15,172 nucleotides of DNA from NCBI GenBank assembly GCA_030632525.1, contig DAOVUP010000003.1, positions 1 to 15,172 on the forward strand, read 5' to 3'. Source of the DNA: Desulfobacteraceae bacterium. Its GTDB lineage: Bacteria; Desulfobacterota; DSM-4660; Desulfatiglandales; Desulfatiglandaceae. The number at the start of each line of letters is the position of its first letter. Position 1 is the stretch's first letter. This document shows, piece by piece, positions 5,915 to 13,151 of this stretch. Below the pieces are notes generated by a model that was given only the letters and a program-made list of their open reading frames with translations, made no database searches and was not told the origin of the DNA. A program made the translations under genes and the position numbers.

Positions 5915-6799
5915 TTACTCTACATTTAGCTTGATTATATTCCCTTTGATCTTGCTGAGGCCGGCACGGGCAAAGGCTGTTCTTCCGAAGGTTTCTTTGA
6001 AAATCTCGTCCTCCATGTTGAGTATGGTATTTATTGAAGGGAGGGCTTCAGCGTTGGATTTATCCACTTCATTTAACGGACAGACCTCCTGGCAGACATC
6101 ACAGCCAAAAAAACAATTGCCCATTTGTTTTCCCGTATCATCGTTAACCGTGCCGCTCTTTTCAATGGTTAGGTATGATAAGCACCTGGAGGCATTCACG
6201 TTATAAGGGGCTTCCAGCGCACCGGTTGGGCAAGCATCTATGCATTTGGTGCATGAACCGCACCGACTCTCCATAAATTCAGTCTCAGGATACGGAATGG
6301 AAGCGGTTGTCAGGATCTCAGCCAAAAAAAGGAATGATCCATAGCCTGGTATAATAAGCATGTTGTTTTTTCCTATGAATCCTATGCCTGAGCTATAAGC
6401 AAAACTCCTCTCAAGTATGGGAGCCGAATCAACGGTGACCCTTGTTTTTGTCCCAGGATACTGTTGTTTGACTGCTCTCCCCAGTATTTTAGCCAGTTTT
6501 CTCAAGCGGTCATGATAGTCAGTTTTGTGGGGTTCACTGTACCTTGCGGCCGAAAAACCTTCCGGTGTGCACGGCTTTTTATGAGAGTAGGGATAGGCGA
6601 GGCTGATCACTGTCTGGCAGCCTTCAAGAAGCTTTGCAGGATTTTTCCTGAGATCCAGATGTTTTCCCATCCAGTCCATCTCCCCCTGTTTGCCGGAGGA
6701 AATCCATGCATGGAACCGGTCAAAGAATAAGGGTTCTCCAGGACGGGAAAAGCCCAGGGCAACAAAACCCAAATCTCTTGCCTGTTCGATCAGATTCAT
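5915..6799 (-). CDS. queG: Epoxyqueuosine reductase QueG
   Basis: Reduces epoxyqueuosine to queuosine in tRNA, the last step of queuosine formation, using cob(II)alamin and two [4Fe-4S] clusters. With the start at ATG 6799 (MNLIEQARDLGFVALGF) the protein has 294 residues; an in-frame extension to 6883 overlaps map and lacks family similarity. VTVDSAPILERSFA around residue 122 holds the conserved acidic residue. CGSCTKCIDACPTGA (180-194) and CFFGCDVCQEVCP (229-241) are the two cluster motifs, and the isolated C206 fits the shared-ligand pattern. It lies 19 bases after map. Its cobalamin need connects it loosely with cobS in the same window. Confidence 0.92.
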   Translation of the reverse strand: MNLIEQARDLGFVALGFSRPGEPLFFDRFHAWISSGKQGEMDWMGKHLDLRKNPAKLLEGCQTVISLAYPYSHKKPCTPEGFSAARYSEPHKTDYHDRLRKLAKILGRAVKQQYPGTKTRVTVDSAPILERSFAYSSGIGFIGKNNMLIIPGYGSFLFLAEILTTASIPYPETEFMESRCGSCTKCIDACPTGALEAPYNVNASRCLSYLTIEKSGTVNDDTGKQMGNCFFGCDVCQEVCPLNEVDKSNAEALPSINTILNMEDEIFKETFGRTAFARAGLSKIKGNIIKLNVE

Positions 6800-6818
6800 C
6801 GGGAAAACCTCTGAACCC

Positions 6819-7712
6819 TTATTGCAGATCAAAGGGGGTGAGGCTCTCGAAGCCGTTGTCCGTGACAAGGATGGTTTGTTCAAACTGTGCTGAGAGGGAA
6901 CTGTCCCGGGTTACGGCAGTCCAGTTATCGTCTAAGATGTTCAGATCCTTTTTACCTAAGTTTATCATGGGCTCAATAGTGAATACCATACCCGGGATCA
7001 GGATTATGCCCTCTCCTTTACGTCCGTAATGTGGGACCTGGGGAGGTTCATGAAATCCAAAACCGACACCGTGCCCCACAAATTCCCTGACAACCGAGCA
7101 CCCTTGACCTTCCGCATAACTTTGAATGGCCCAGCCTATATCTCCTATGCTGTTACCAGGTCTGACGGCAGCCATCCCCCTTTTCAGGCATTTGCGGGCT
7201 ACCCTGACAATTTTCTGTGCATCAGGTCTCGGCGTTCCCACGAAAAAGGTCTTATTGATATCAGAATAATAGCCGTTTAAGATGGGAGTGACATCCACAT
7301 TGACAATATCCCCATCCTTCAAAATCCGCTCTCCAGGGATGCCGTGACAGATTACCTCATTGACAGATACGCAGACGCTTTTCGGAAAACCGCGATAATT
7401 TAATGGGGCAGGGGTGGCGCCGTTTTTTATGGTGAAATTATGGACAAGGGTGTTTATGTCATCAGTTGCAATCCCCGGTCTTATTTGTGATTCCACCAGA
7501 TCAAGGGTATCCAGTGCCAAACGTCCTGCCTTTCTTATACTATTTATGTCCTTTTCTTCCTTAAGCCTGATACTGTATTTCTTGAGATATAGTTCCTTAT
7601 CCGCTTCCATATCTTTTGAATTTTCCTTGCGTAGACAGCATCTCTTATACTTCTTTCCGCTTCCGCACGGGCATGGATCGTTTCTGTGTACTTTTAGTTT
7701 TCTGTTTTTCAT
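6819..7712 (-). CDS. map: Methionine aminopeptidase type I with N-terminal SEC-C zinc motif
   Basis: Removes the initiator methionine from new proteins. With ATG at 7712 it has 297 residues (a TTG one codon earlier is also open). Residues 11-26 (NDPCPCGSGKKYKRCC) are a SEC-C zinc motif like the one at the end of SecA, here likely guiding the enzyme to ribosomes or the translocase. The catalytic domain has the five metal ligands at the canonical spacing: D140, D151, H214 (in VGHGVGFGFHEPP), E247 (FTIEPM) and E278 (QFEQT). AAAGG precedes the ATG. It is the first gene of map-queG-small Cys protein. Confidence 0.95.
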   Translation of the reverse strand: MKNRKLKVHRNDPCPCGSGKKYKRCCLRKENSKDMEADKELYLKKYSIRLKEEKDINSIRKAGRLALDTLDLVESQIRPGIATDDINTLVHNFTIKNGATPAPLNYRGFPKSVCVSVNEVICHGIPGERILKDGDIVNVDVTPILNGYYSDINKTFFVGTPRPDAQKIVRVARKCLKRGMAAVRPGNSIGDIGWAIQSYAEGQGCSVVREFVGHGVGFGFHEPPQVPHYGRKGEGIILIPGMVFTIEPMINLGKKDLNILDDNWTAVTRDSSLSAQFEQTILVTDNGFESLTPFDLQ

Positions 7713-7766
7713 CAAAGCCTTTCTTTGTGAACGGTTTAGATTTTCGATGTATTATTGAAAAACTCG

Positions 7767-7877
7767 TAAAAAGTCTCCCAGGCTATCACTCCCGCGAAAG
7801 CGGGAGTCCAGTCCCGCCTATATTTCCCTGGATTCCCGCTTTCGCGGGAATGACGAAAACAGGTGAGTGACTTTTTA
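7767..7877. repeat. Palindromic dispersed repeat with CCCGCGAAAGCGGG units
   Basis: 111 bp bounded by TAAAAAGTC (7767-7775) and GACTTTTTA (7869-7877). It contains two hairpins facing each other: CTCCCGCGAAAGCGGGAG (7789-7806) and TTCCCGCTTTCGCGGGAA (7834-7851). The CATTCCCGCGAAAGCGGGAATCCAG type is a well-known proteobacterial interspersed repeat. It lies upstream of map; no coding potential. The following stretch to 8046 shows no gene. Confidence 0.75.
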
Positions 7878-8046
7878 TCAATTCATCACTATTAATCTCT
7901 TTCTGGACGAGCTCAAGTGTTTTCCACAGGGATAGTAGAAAATCGGTCTTATTGTGTCAAGATGTATTCCCTGCCCTTAAAGCTTGAACAATATGCACGT
8001 GGTGAAGGTAATAGGAGGAACATCCCTGGGTGACTTGTCATAAAAT

Positions 8047-8080
8047 AAAAAAGCCGCTTTCTTCAGAGAGCGGCTTTTTT
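8047..8080. terminator. Bidirectional intrinsic terminator after the cytochrome gene
   Basis: AAAAAAGCCGCTTTC and GAGAGCGGCTTTTTT form a stem with a TTCA loop and A/T runs on both sides. On the minus strand it closes the cytochrome c transcript 32 bases after the stop codon. Confidence 0.9.
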
Positions 8081-8111
8081 GTTCAAAAAAATGGGTTTAA
8101 AAGGGGGAGAG

Positions 8112-8540
8112 CTATTTCTTTTTCTTCGCGTGGCATTTGTTACATTTTTTAAATGGACCGGTTGGTTTGTCTTCTTTTAATAATGCCTTGTGACAGTTCT
8201 TGCAGTTCTTATGATAGGCGTTCTGCAGCTTCAAGGTCTTGTCTTTCTTTTTCTTAGGATCATGACATTTGCTGCACTTATCTACGTGATCCCCTTCCTT
8301 CCAAACATTCTTGCCATCTTTGAACACATGGTGGCATTCGGTACAGGCGATCTTATAATCTACGTTATGCTTCTTGTGTGAAAGCTTTACAGAGCCTTTT
8401 TTATCCTTTTTGTACCCCTTGTTTTTAAGTGTGACCTCATCGGGCACAGCTTGTTTTTCTGTGGCAGTCAGGGCACCCACGGTCAAGAAGAGCATGCCTG
8501 TGAGAGCAACAATCAAAATGGTCAGAAATCTCTTGTTCAT
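8112..8540 (-). CDS. Periplasmic tetraheme cytochrome c (class III, cytochrome c3-like)
   Basis: A 142-residue secreted multiheme cytochrome. Residues 1-26 form a signal peptide (NKR, hydrophobic stretch, ALTA). Four heme-binding CxxCH motifs are at 66-70, 89-93, 113-117 and 133-137, all with two-residue spacers, whereas classic cytochrome c3 has two CxxxxCH sites. Additional histidines (H55, H58, H71, H85, H110) can supply the distal ligands; LSHKKHN before the first heme is typical of the class. The protein is extremely lysine-rich, including a KKKK end, as expected for docking to acidic hydrogenase surfaces. GGAGG precedes the ATG. Likely the electron acceptor of the hydrogenase encoded at 13152-15172. 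Confidence 0.9.
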   Translation of the reverse strand: MNKRFLTILIVALTGMLFLTVGALTATEKQAVPDEVTLKNKGYKKDKKGSVKLSHKKHNVDYKIACTECHHVFKDGKNVWKEGDHVDKCSKCHDPKKKKDKTLKLQNAYHKNCKNCHKALLKEDKPTGPFKKCNKCHAKKKK

Positions 8541-8587
8541 CTACGTTTTACCTCCTTTTCTCCAAATTATTGAACATATAACATCAA

Positions 8588-8626
8588 TAAGAAACGCAAT
8601 TAAGAAACGCAATTAAGAAACGCATA
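8588..8626. repeat. Three tandem 13-bp repeats in the cytochrome c leader
   Basis: TAAGAAACGCAAT occurs at 8588-8600 and 8601-8613, with a third copy (TAAGAAACGCATA) at 8614-8626. They lie between the predicted transcription start (about 8634, minus strand) and the start codon at 8540. The 13-bp period and position suggest a protein-binding array or a leader control element; alternatively slippage-derived. Confidence 0.75.
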
Positions 8627-8640
8627 ACTGACTACCTATC

Positions 8641-8670
8641 AGTATATTAAGATAAAAGAACTCTTGTCAA
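8641..8670 (-). promoter_or_regulatory. Sigma-70-type promoter of the tetraheme cytochrome gene
   Basis: On the minus strand TTGACA (8670-8665), an 18-base spacer and TATACT (8646-8641). Transcription would start near 8634, giving a leader of about 94 bases that contains the 13-bp tandem repeats. Confidence 0.7.
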
Positions 8671-8683
8671 GAAAATATCCTTT

Positions 8684-8870
8684 CTAAGGGCTCGCGCAAA
8701 AATAATTTCACATTTTCGCATCCTATCTTCAGGTCATTTTCGACAGCGCCTCAATCGCAAAATCCTCGAAATAGTACAACTATTCCTTTGGTTTTACTCA
8801 ATTGGCTCAGCCAAATCTAACCTAAATCTGGACGCCAATTCTATGAACTTATTTTTGTGCGAGCCCTAAG
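8684..8870 (+). repeat. Dispersed repeat, copy B, with its own terminal inverted repeats
   Basis: 187 bp. The left end begins CTAAGGGCTCGCGCAAAAAT and the right end, inverted, begins CTTAGGGCTCGCACAAAAAT; 20 of 22 terminal positions match. The core at 8764-8795 (CCTCGAAATAGTACAACTAT then TCCTTTGGTTTTA) is a divergent form of the core in copies A and C. The hypC stop codon TAG (8868-8866 on the minus strand) lies in the right terminal repeat. It separates hypC from the cytochrome promoter. Confidence 0.65.
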
Positions 8871-9099
8871 CCCCTTCGCTCTCCATAAAAGTTACCAACT
8901 CACGAAGTACCTTCAAGGATTCCTTTGCCTCTGCCTCATCTATTTTGTGTATGGCAAAACCTGCATGGACAATTACGTAGTCTCCTATTTTAGCGTCTTC
9001 AAGGAGGAGAAGACTGACTTCTCTCTGGGTCCCCTCCATATCAATGGTGCCCATCTTATCGTTTATTTTAATGATCTTGGCTGGAATGGCTAAGCACAT
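8866..9099 (-). CDS. hypC: Hydrogenase assembly chaperone HypC/HybG
   Basis: A 77-residue chaperone that carries the Fe(CN)2CO unit with HypD and hands it to the hydrogenase large-subunit precursor. It starts with the invariant MCLAIPAKI, in which C2 is the essential cysteine; DYVIVHAGFAIHKIDEAEA is the usual middle motif. The start follows the endopeptidase stop by two bases, so the two are co-translated. Its TAG stop sits in the end of a repeat element. No hypA, B, D, E or F gene is in the window, so those must be elsewhere. Confidence 0.95.
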   Translation of the reverse strand: MCLAIPAKIIKINDKMGTIDMEGTQREVSLLLLEDAKIGDYVIVHAGFAIHKIDEAEAKESLKVLRELVTFMESEGA

Positions 9100-9101
9100 G
9101 A

Positions 9102-9605
9102 TTATTCATCTCTTTTATCATTATAACCCGCGCCTAAGCGGTCAAGTTCCTTCAAAACCATGGCAATCAGATCATCCATTTTTTCCTGCACAGGGGGTGT
9201 CAGTTCAAGGCTTAAGGTCTCGATGTCCTCGGGTTCTATCCCTACGATAACCGTTTCAGGGACCTTATCAAGGGCCTGGCATAGGGTCAGGGCCTCCAGG
9301 AGGTCTACTTGGTGGAGGGAGTTTTTTGCAAGAATACGCTTTGGTATTTCATCCCCTGCAAGCCGGTGCAGGGCCCCGGGTGCTCCGCTATTTTTGATGG
9401 CATCCACAACGATTAGCTGATCTGCTTCGGAGATTATCCCTAAAAGATTCATGCCTAAAACACCCCCATCTTCTATGGATACATTTTGGGGGAATTCATA
9501 TCGTTCAAGCAGGGTTTTTATCGCATGGATGCCCACGCCCTCATCGGTAAAGAGAAGATTTCCTACGCCCAAGACCATGATATGTTTTGTGTTCGAGGTT
9601 GTCAT
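9102..9605 (-). CDS. hybD: Hydrogenase maturation endopeptidase (HyaD/HybD/HynC family)
   Basis: Cleaves the C-terminal extension from the nickel-loaded hydrogenase large subunit. With ATG at 9605 it has 167 residues (an upstream TTG at 9614 is also open). It has the family start VLGVGNLLFTDEGVG and the three nickel-sensing residues E22, D68 (IVVDAI) and H98 (NSLHQVD). The likely substrate is the large subunit at 13152-14798, whose predicted cut is after H533 in DPCIACAVH. It is separated from the RND gene by 80 bases and sits 2 bases before hypC. Confidence 0.93.
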   Translation of the reverse strand: MTTSNTKHIMVLGVGNLLFTDEGVGIHAIKTLLERYEFPQNVSIEDGGVLGMNLLGIISEADQLIVVDAIKNSGAPGALHRLAGDEIPKRILAKNSLHQVDLLEALTLCQALDKVPETVIVGIEPEDIETLSLELTPPVQEKMDDLIAMVLKELDRLGAGYNDKRDE

Positions 9606-9685
9606 AATATTCAAAATGTCAACGCACTATATAGTAGGGGGCGTTCTTTCTTCAAGGTGTTTTTTCATTCCCGACCCAAATTTTC

Positions 9686-12600
9686 TCAGGTCCCCTGTTC
9701 CTGTGTTCGGCGAAGTGCTTGCAAGGCATCCGAGAGCAATTCCTTCATATCACTATCCGATCCAGGGTCAAGAACGGCCACACCGAAGCTCACCTTAATC
9801 TGGATCGGTTCCGATTCAATCTGGACCAGAGACCCGGTTAACAAGGTTTTTATACGATCGCAGAGGGCGTGAGCTTCTTCACCAGCAGTGTGGGTTAACA
9901 TGGCGGCAAACCGGTTTGAATCGTAACGGCACAGGAAGTCTGCCTTCCTGGCATGCTGTTTGAGCAGCGTTCCCGTCTCAGTTATGAAACGATCACTGGC
10001 CCTGTGACCGTACTTAGAGGTCAGGTCGGAAAGGTTGTCCAGGCCTAAAACAAAAACGGAAAGGGTCGCCTTATATCTGCGAGACCTGGCGATCTCCTTT
10101 TCCAACATACTGACAAAGAAATCACGGGTGTAGAGACCACTCAGTTCATCAGTGACTGTTTCATCTAAATAGCATTTTGTGATGTTCTCCAAACGATCGC
10201 ATAATATGGTCATCAGGTTATAAAAGAATCTGTGGGCAGTCGGGGGATAAAGCCATTGAAGTCGTCTGATCATCTGGTCGTTGATCTGGAGGAGTTCGGC
10301 TGCCTTTGAGGCGATGACTGTGGCCGATCTCTCACACGACCTGATCATGCCCATCTCTCCTACCACATCTCCTGCCTTCAAGATGGCTATAATCCGTTTT
10401 GAGCCCTGAGTTCCATCTCTCAGATCTTTTTCAGAAAGGTCCACCACCTCCAATTCACCTGAAATAATGGCATACATGGAGTCGCTTACCTCTCCCTTCT
10501 TGAATATAATGTTTCCACCTTCGTGTTTCCTCAAGGCCCCTGCCATCAAAATATAATGAACCTGCGTGCGAGACAGGCCTTTAAAGAGGGGAATCCCCTT
10601 CTGTGGGTCTTTGCCCAATTTCAATTTGAGCAAGTCCCAAATAGTCACCAGCTCCACATGAAGCATCAGGGAAGGGAGGAGGATGAGATCTGCCACTAAG
10701 GCCGAGAACATTGTTATGATCATCAAGAGACCGAAAACGGCCGTAGGCTTGAAATGAGAGAACATCAACACGGAAAAGCCGAGACCGATGGTCACGGTAG
10801 TAAAAATGATCGGTTTTCCCATACGGCGAACAGTGTTACTCAGGGCCTTTTCTTTATTGAGGTTCCCCTTAAACTCCCTATTATAGCTCACCAGATAATG
10901 TATGGTATCATCAACAGCCAGCCCGATGGCAATACTTGCGATCAGGCTTGTTGCCATGGATAGGGGGATCCCAAACCAGCCCATAACTCCAAAACTGACT
11001 ATAATGGGAAAGCAGTTGGGAAGGATTGCGATGAAGCCAACCTTGTAAGAGATGAAAAGCAAAAACATGATGGCAAAAACAAGGATCAGGGTCAGAAAGA
11101 GACTCCTGACCTGGCCATCAGAAATAAGATGGCTGCTGTGGGAAATGACAATACCGAAACCGGTGACCTGAAAGGAGAATTTGCCCGGAAAATGCTTGCG
11201 GAGATAGTCTTTTATATGGGTTTCGGTAGCCAGGAAGTCGATGGAACTGGAGATATGGGTCCTCAGCATGATATTTGCCTTGGAAAAGTCCGAATCCATA
11301 AACCCCTTTAGCATATCCTGGCCTAACATTGTCTTAAAACTATTCACGAGCATACGAACTTCAAAAGGTTCTTCGGGCAGGGCGTAAGACTCTTGCTTAT
11401 ATTGGTTGGTGGCGTAATTGACCAATTTTAAATAATCAACAAAGGAGATGGTTTTGTCCACACCCTGCAATGAAGTAAGAAAGTTTTGAAGACGGGCAAT
11501 TTGTTTCAGATGATCCGGATTTTCAAAGTATGCTTCCCGGCCGCTGTCAATAACCACATTGATGGGGAAACTCCCGGACAAATCCTGATAGACATCATTG
11601 AAATGCCGGGCTACAGGGGTATCCTCTTTGAAAAACCCCACAGGGTTTGTTTCAACTTTGATACGTGAAACACCAACCATTCCTGTTAAGGCAATGATAG
11701 CTATTAAAGAGAGGGTGATCTTCTGGTGCCGAAGATTTAGTTGTATAATTTTTGAAAGGACCCAATCTAAAAAGCGGTTTTGTCTCGATTCATGTTCATC
11801 CTTTCTCTTGGGAAAGGGTAAGAGACCCATAACAGCGGGAAGGAAGGTGAGTATAATGATAAGCATGGAAAGGATGCCGAAACAGGAGAAAAGCGCGAAT
11901 TCGCGAATTTCGTTAACCCTGTTGATGAGCAGAGATCCTAAACCGATGGACGTTGTAATCACGGCAAGAGAGGTGGGGAATCCCAGCTTGCTAAAGCATC
12001 GGAAGGATGCCTCCTGAGGAGAGGTGGATGTCTTGATGGAAGAAAAGTACTCCGGGAAAATATACATGCAGTAGGCTGTTCCCACGGCAATCAGAAAAAC
12101 GGGAACGATCATGGTCAATAAGGAGAGGGGGGTTCCTGTCCAGGCCATAAGACCGAAGGTCCAGGTAAGGGCGATGATGACAGCGCCTGCAGGGATCAGT
12201 ACTCCCCGCAGATTGCGGAAGAACAGGAAAAGGATCAGGGCAATGAGGGAAAGGGTTAGCACGGGCAGTGTCAGGAAATCCTGCTTTGTGAATCGTGCCA
12301 GGGCCGATGAAACGATCGGCATACCAATCTGGTAAAGGGAAAATGAAGCCTGATACTCGTCTATCAGGCTTTTTACTCCATTTATAACCTGGTCTTTCTG
12401 CTCAATATCCTCAAGTATGAGAGTGATAGCGGTCGTCTTTTTGTCTTTGGAAATGAGGTTCTTGTGGAAGAGATCAATGTCAGAAACCACATCTTCAAAA
12501 TCCTTTAAGTCCCACTTCTCTGTGAGGTCCATGGCCTTTCTTATGCCAGGAAGACTGATAACCCTTCTTATACCCTCGATTTGTGAGAGTGACTGGGCCA

Positions 12601-12886
12601 GCCGGTCGATTTGCCGGAAGGTCTCTGGATGAAAAACAGCCTTTGTTTTGGCCACAACCAGTATGATCTCTTCACTGCCAAATTCCTTTTTGAATTGATT
12701 ATATTCTAAGGTTTCGGGAAGGTCCTCGAAAGTGAGGTTGTAGATGGATGTCTCAAATCGCAACGAAGGAATTTGTAAGGCAAAAAGTACCGTAATAAGG
12801 GTAGTCAGGAGGATAATCTGGATGGGATGATATACTATATATTTGAGGCAGGATTCCGGACGCACTGTCTTGAGCAGGTGTGGCAT
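9686..12886 (-). CDS. RND-superfamily (MMPL/HpnN-like) transporter fused to a cyclic-nucleotide-binding domain and a degenerate GGDEF domain
   Basis: A 1066-residue protein. Residues 1-750 are an RND exporter of the COG1033/HpnN type: a membrane segment at 18-40, a periplasmic loop, helices at 205-355, a second copy of the same layout from about 385 and helices at 595-745 with GLAVDDTIHYL (655-665). Residues 765-880 form a Crp-like cNMP-binding domain (GIPLFKGLSRTQ, IIFKKGEVSDSMYAIISGEL, GDVVGEMGMI). Residues 910-1062 form a GGDEF-type domain (DELSGLYTRDFF, GHRASDRF), but the active-site RxGGDEF is RYDSNRF (987-993), so diguanylate cyclase activity is unlikely. A transporter gated by a cytoplasmic nucleotide sensor is an inference. 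It lies between hydrogenase structural and maturation genes on the same strand. Confidence 0.85.
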   Translation of the reverse strand: MPHLLKTVRPESCLKYIVYHPIQIILLTTLITVLFALQIPSLRFETSIYNLTFEDLPETLEYNQFKKEFGSEEIILVVAKTKAVFHPETFRQIDRLAQSLSQIEGIRRVISLPGIRKAMDLTEKWDLKDFEDVVSDIDLFHKNLISKDKKTTAITLILEDIEQKDQVINGVKSLIDEYQASFSLYQIGMPIVSSALARFTKQDFLTLPVLTLSLIALILFLFFRNLRGVLIPAGAVIIALTWTFGLMAWTGTPLSLLTMIVPVFLIAVGTAYCMYIFPEYFSSIKTSTSPQEASFRCFSKLGFPTSLAVITTSIGLGSLLINRVNEIREFALFSCFGILSMLIIILTFLPAVMGLLPFPKRKDEHESRQNRFLDWVLSKIIQLNLRHQKITLSLIAIIALTGMVGVSRIKVETNPVGFFKEDTPVARHFNDVYQDLSGSFPINVVIDSGREAYFENPDHLKQIARLQNFLTSLQGVDKTISFVDYLKLVNYATNQYKQESYALPEEPFEVRMLVNSFKTMLGQDMLKGFMDSDFSKANIMLRTHISSSIDFLATETHIKDYLRKHFPGKFSFQVTGFGIVISHSSHLISDGQVRSLFLTLILVFAIMFLLFISYKVGFIAILPNCFPIIVSFGVMGWFGIPLSMATSLIASIAIGLAVDDTIHYLVSYNREFKGNLNKEKALSNTVRRMGKPIIFTTVTIGLGFSVLMFSHFKPTAVFGLLMIITMFSALVADLILLPSLMLHVELVTIWDLLKLKLGKDPQKGIPLFKGLSRTQVHYILMAGALRKHEGGNIIFKKGEVSDSMYAIISGELEVVDLSEKDLRDGTQGSKRIIAILKAGDVVGEMGMIRSCERSATVIASKAAELLQINDQMIRRLQWLYPPTAHRFFYNLMTILCDRLENITKCYLDETVTDELSGLYTRDFFVSMLEKEIARSRRYKATLSVFVLGLDNLSDLTSKYGHRASDRFITETGTLLKQHARKADFLCRYDSNRFAAMLTHTAGEEAHALCDRIKTLLTGSLVQIESEPIQIKVSFGVAVLDPGSDSDMKELLSDALQALRRTQEQGT

Positions 12887-12910
12887 TTACATGTCCCCGT
12901 GGAAACGTAC

Positions 12911-13071
12911 TGAGACCTTTGCAAAACGCCCCCTTTCGAAGTCTGCGCTTATCTGCCCAATCTCAGCGGCAGGCTCAGATTTTAGTCCTCGAAATATTCA
13001 ATATATTCCTGTGGTTAAAATTTTCGCCATCCTTGATCTTGACCAAAATTGAACATTTTTCAAAGGTCTCA
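12911..13071 (+). repeat. Dispersed repeat, copy C, with its own terminal inverted repeats
   Basis: 161 bp with perfect 11-bp terminal inverted repeats, TGAGACCTTTG (12911-12921) and CAAAGGTCTCA (13061-13071). The core from 12987 (CCTCGAAATATTCAATATAT, then TCCTGTGGTTAAAAT) is shared with copies A and D. The element starts only 25 bases upstream of the RND start codon, so it lies in the promoter region of that gene. Confidence 0.7.
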
Positions 13072-13086
13072 TATTCTGATGCCGAT

Positions 13087-13135
13087 AAAATAGCCCCTCA
13101 GCCCTCATCAGTCAAGGGGGCCTGAAGGGCTATTT
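13087..13135 (-). terminator. Stem-loop terminator after the hydrogenase large subunit
   Basis: AAATAGCCC (13088-13096) pairs perfectly with GGGCTATTT (13127-13135), with further pairing of TCAG/CTGA and CCC/GGG inside. On the minus strand it is followed by a short T-rich stretch. It lies 17 bases after the large-subunit stop. Confidence 0.65.
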
Positions 13136-13151
13136 ATAAAACATGCTTTTT

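Noticed and set aside
8588..8626. CRISPR-like array
   Set aside because: The 13-bp units are directly adjacent with no spacers, and no cas gene is present.
9627..9636. ACTATATAGT palindrome between the RND gene and the endopeptidase as an operator or promoter
   Set aside because: Short AT palindrome without a matching -35/-10 arrangement; likely chance.
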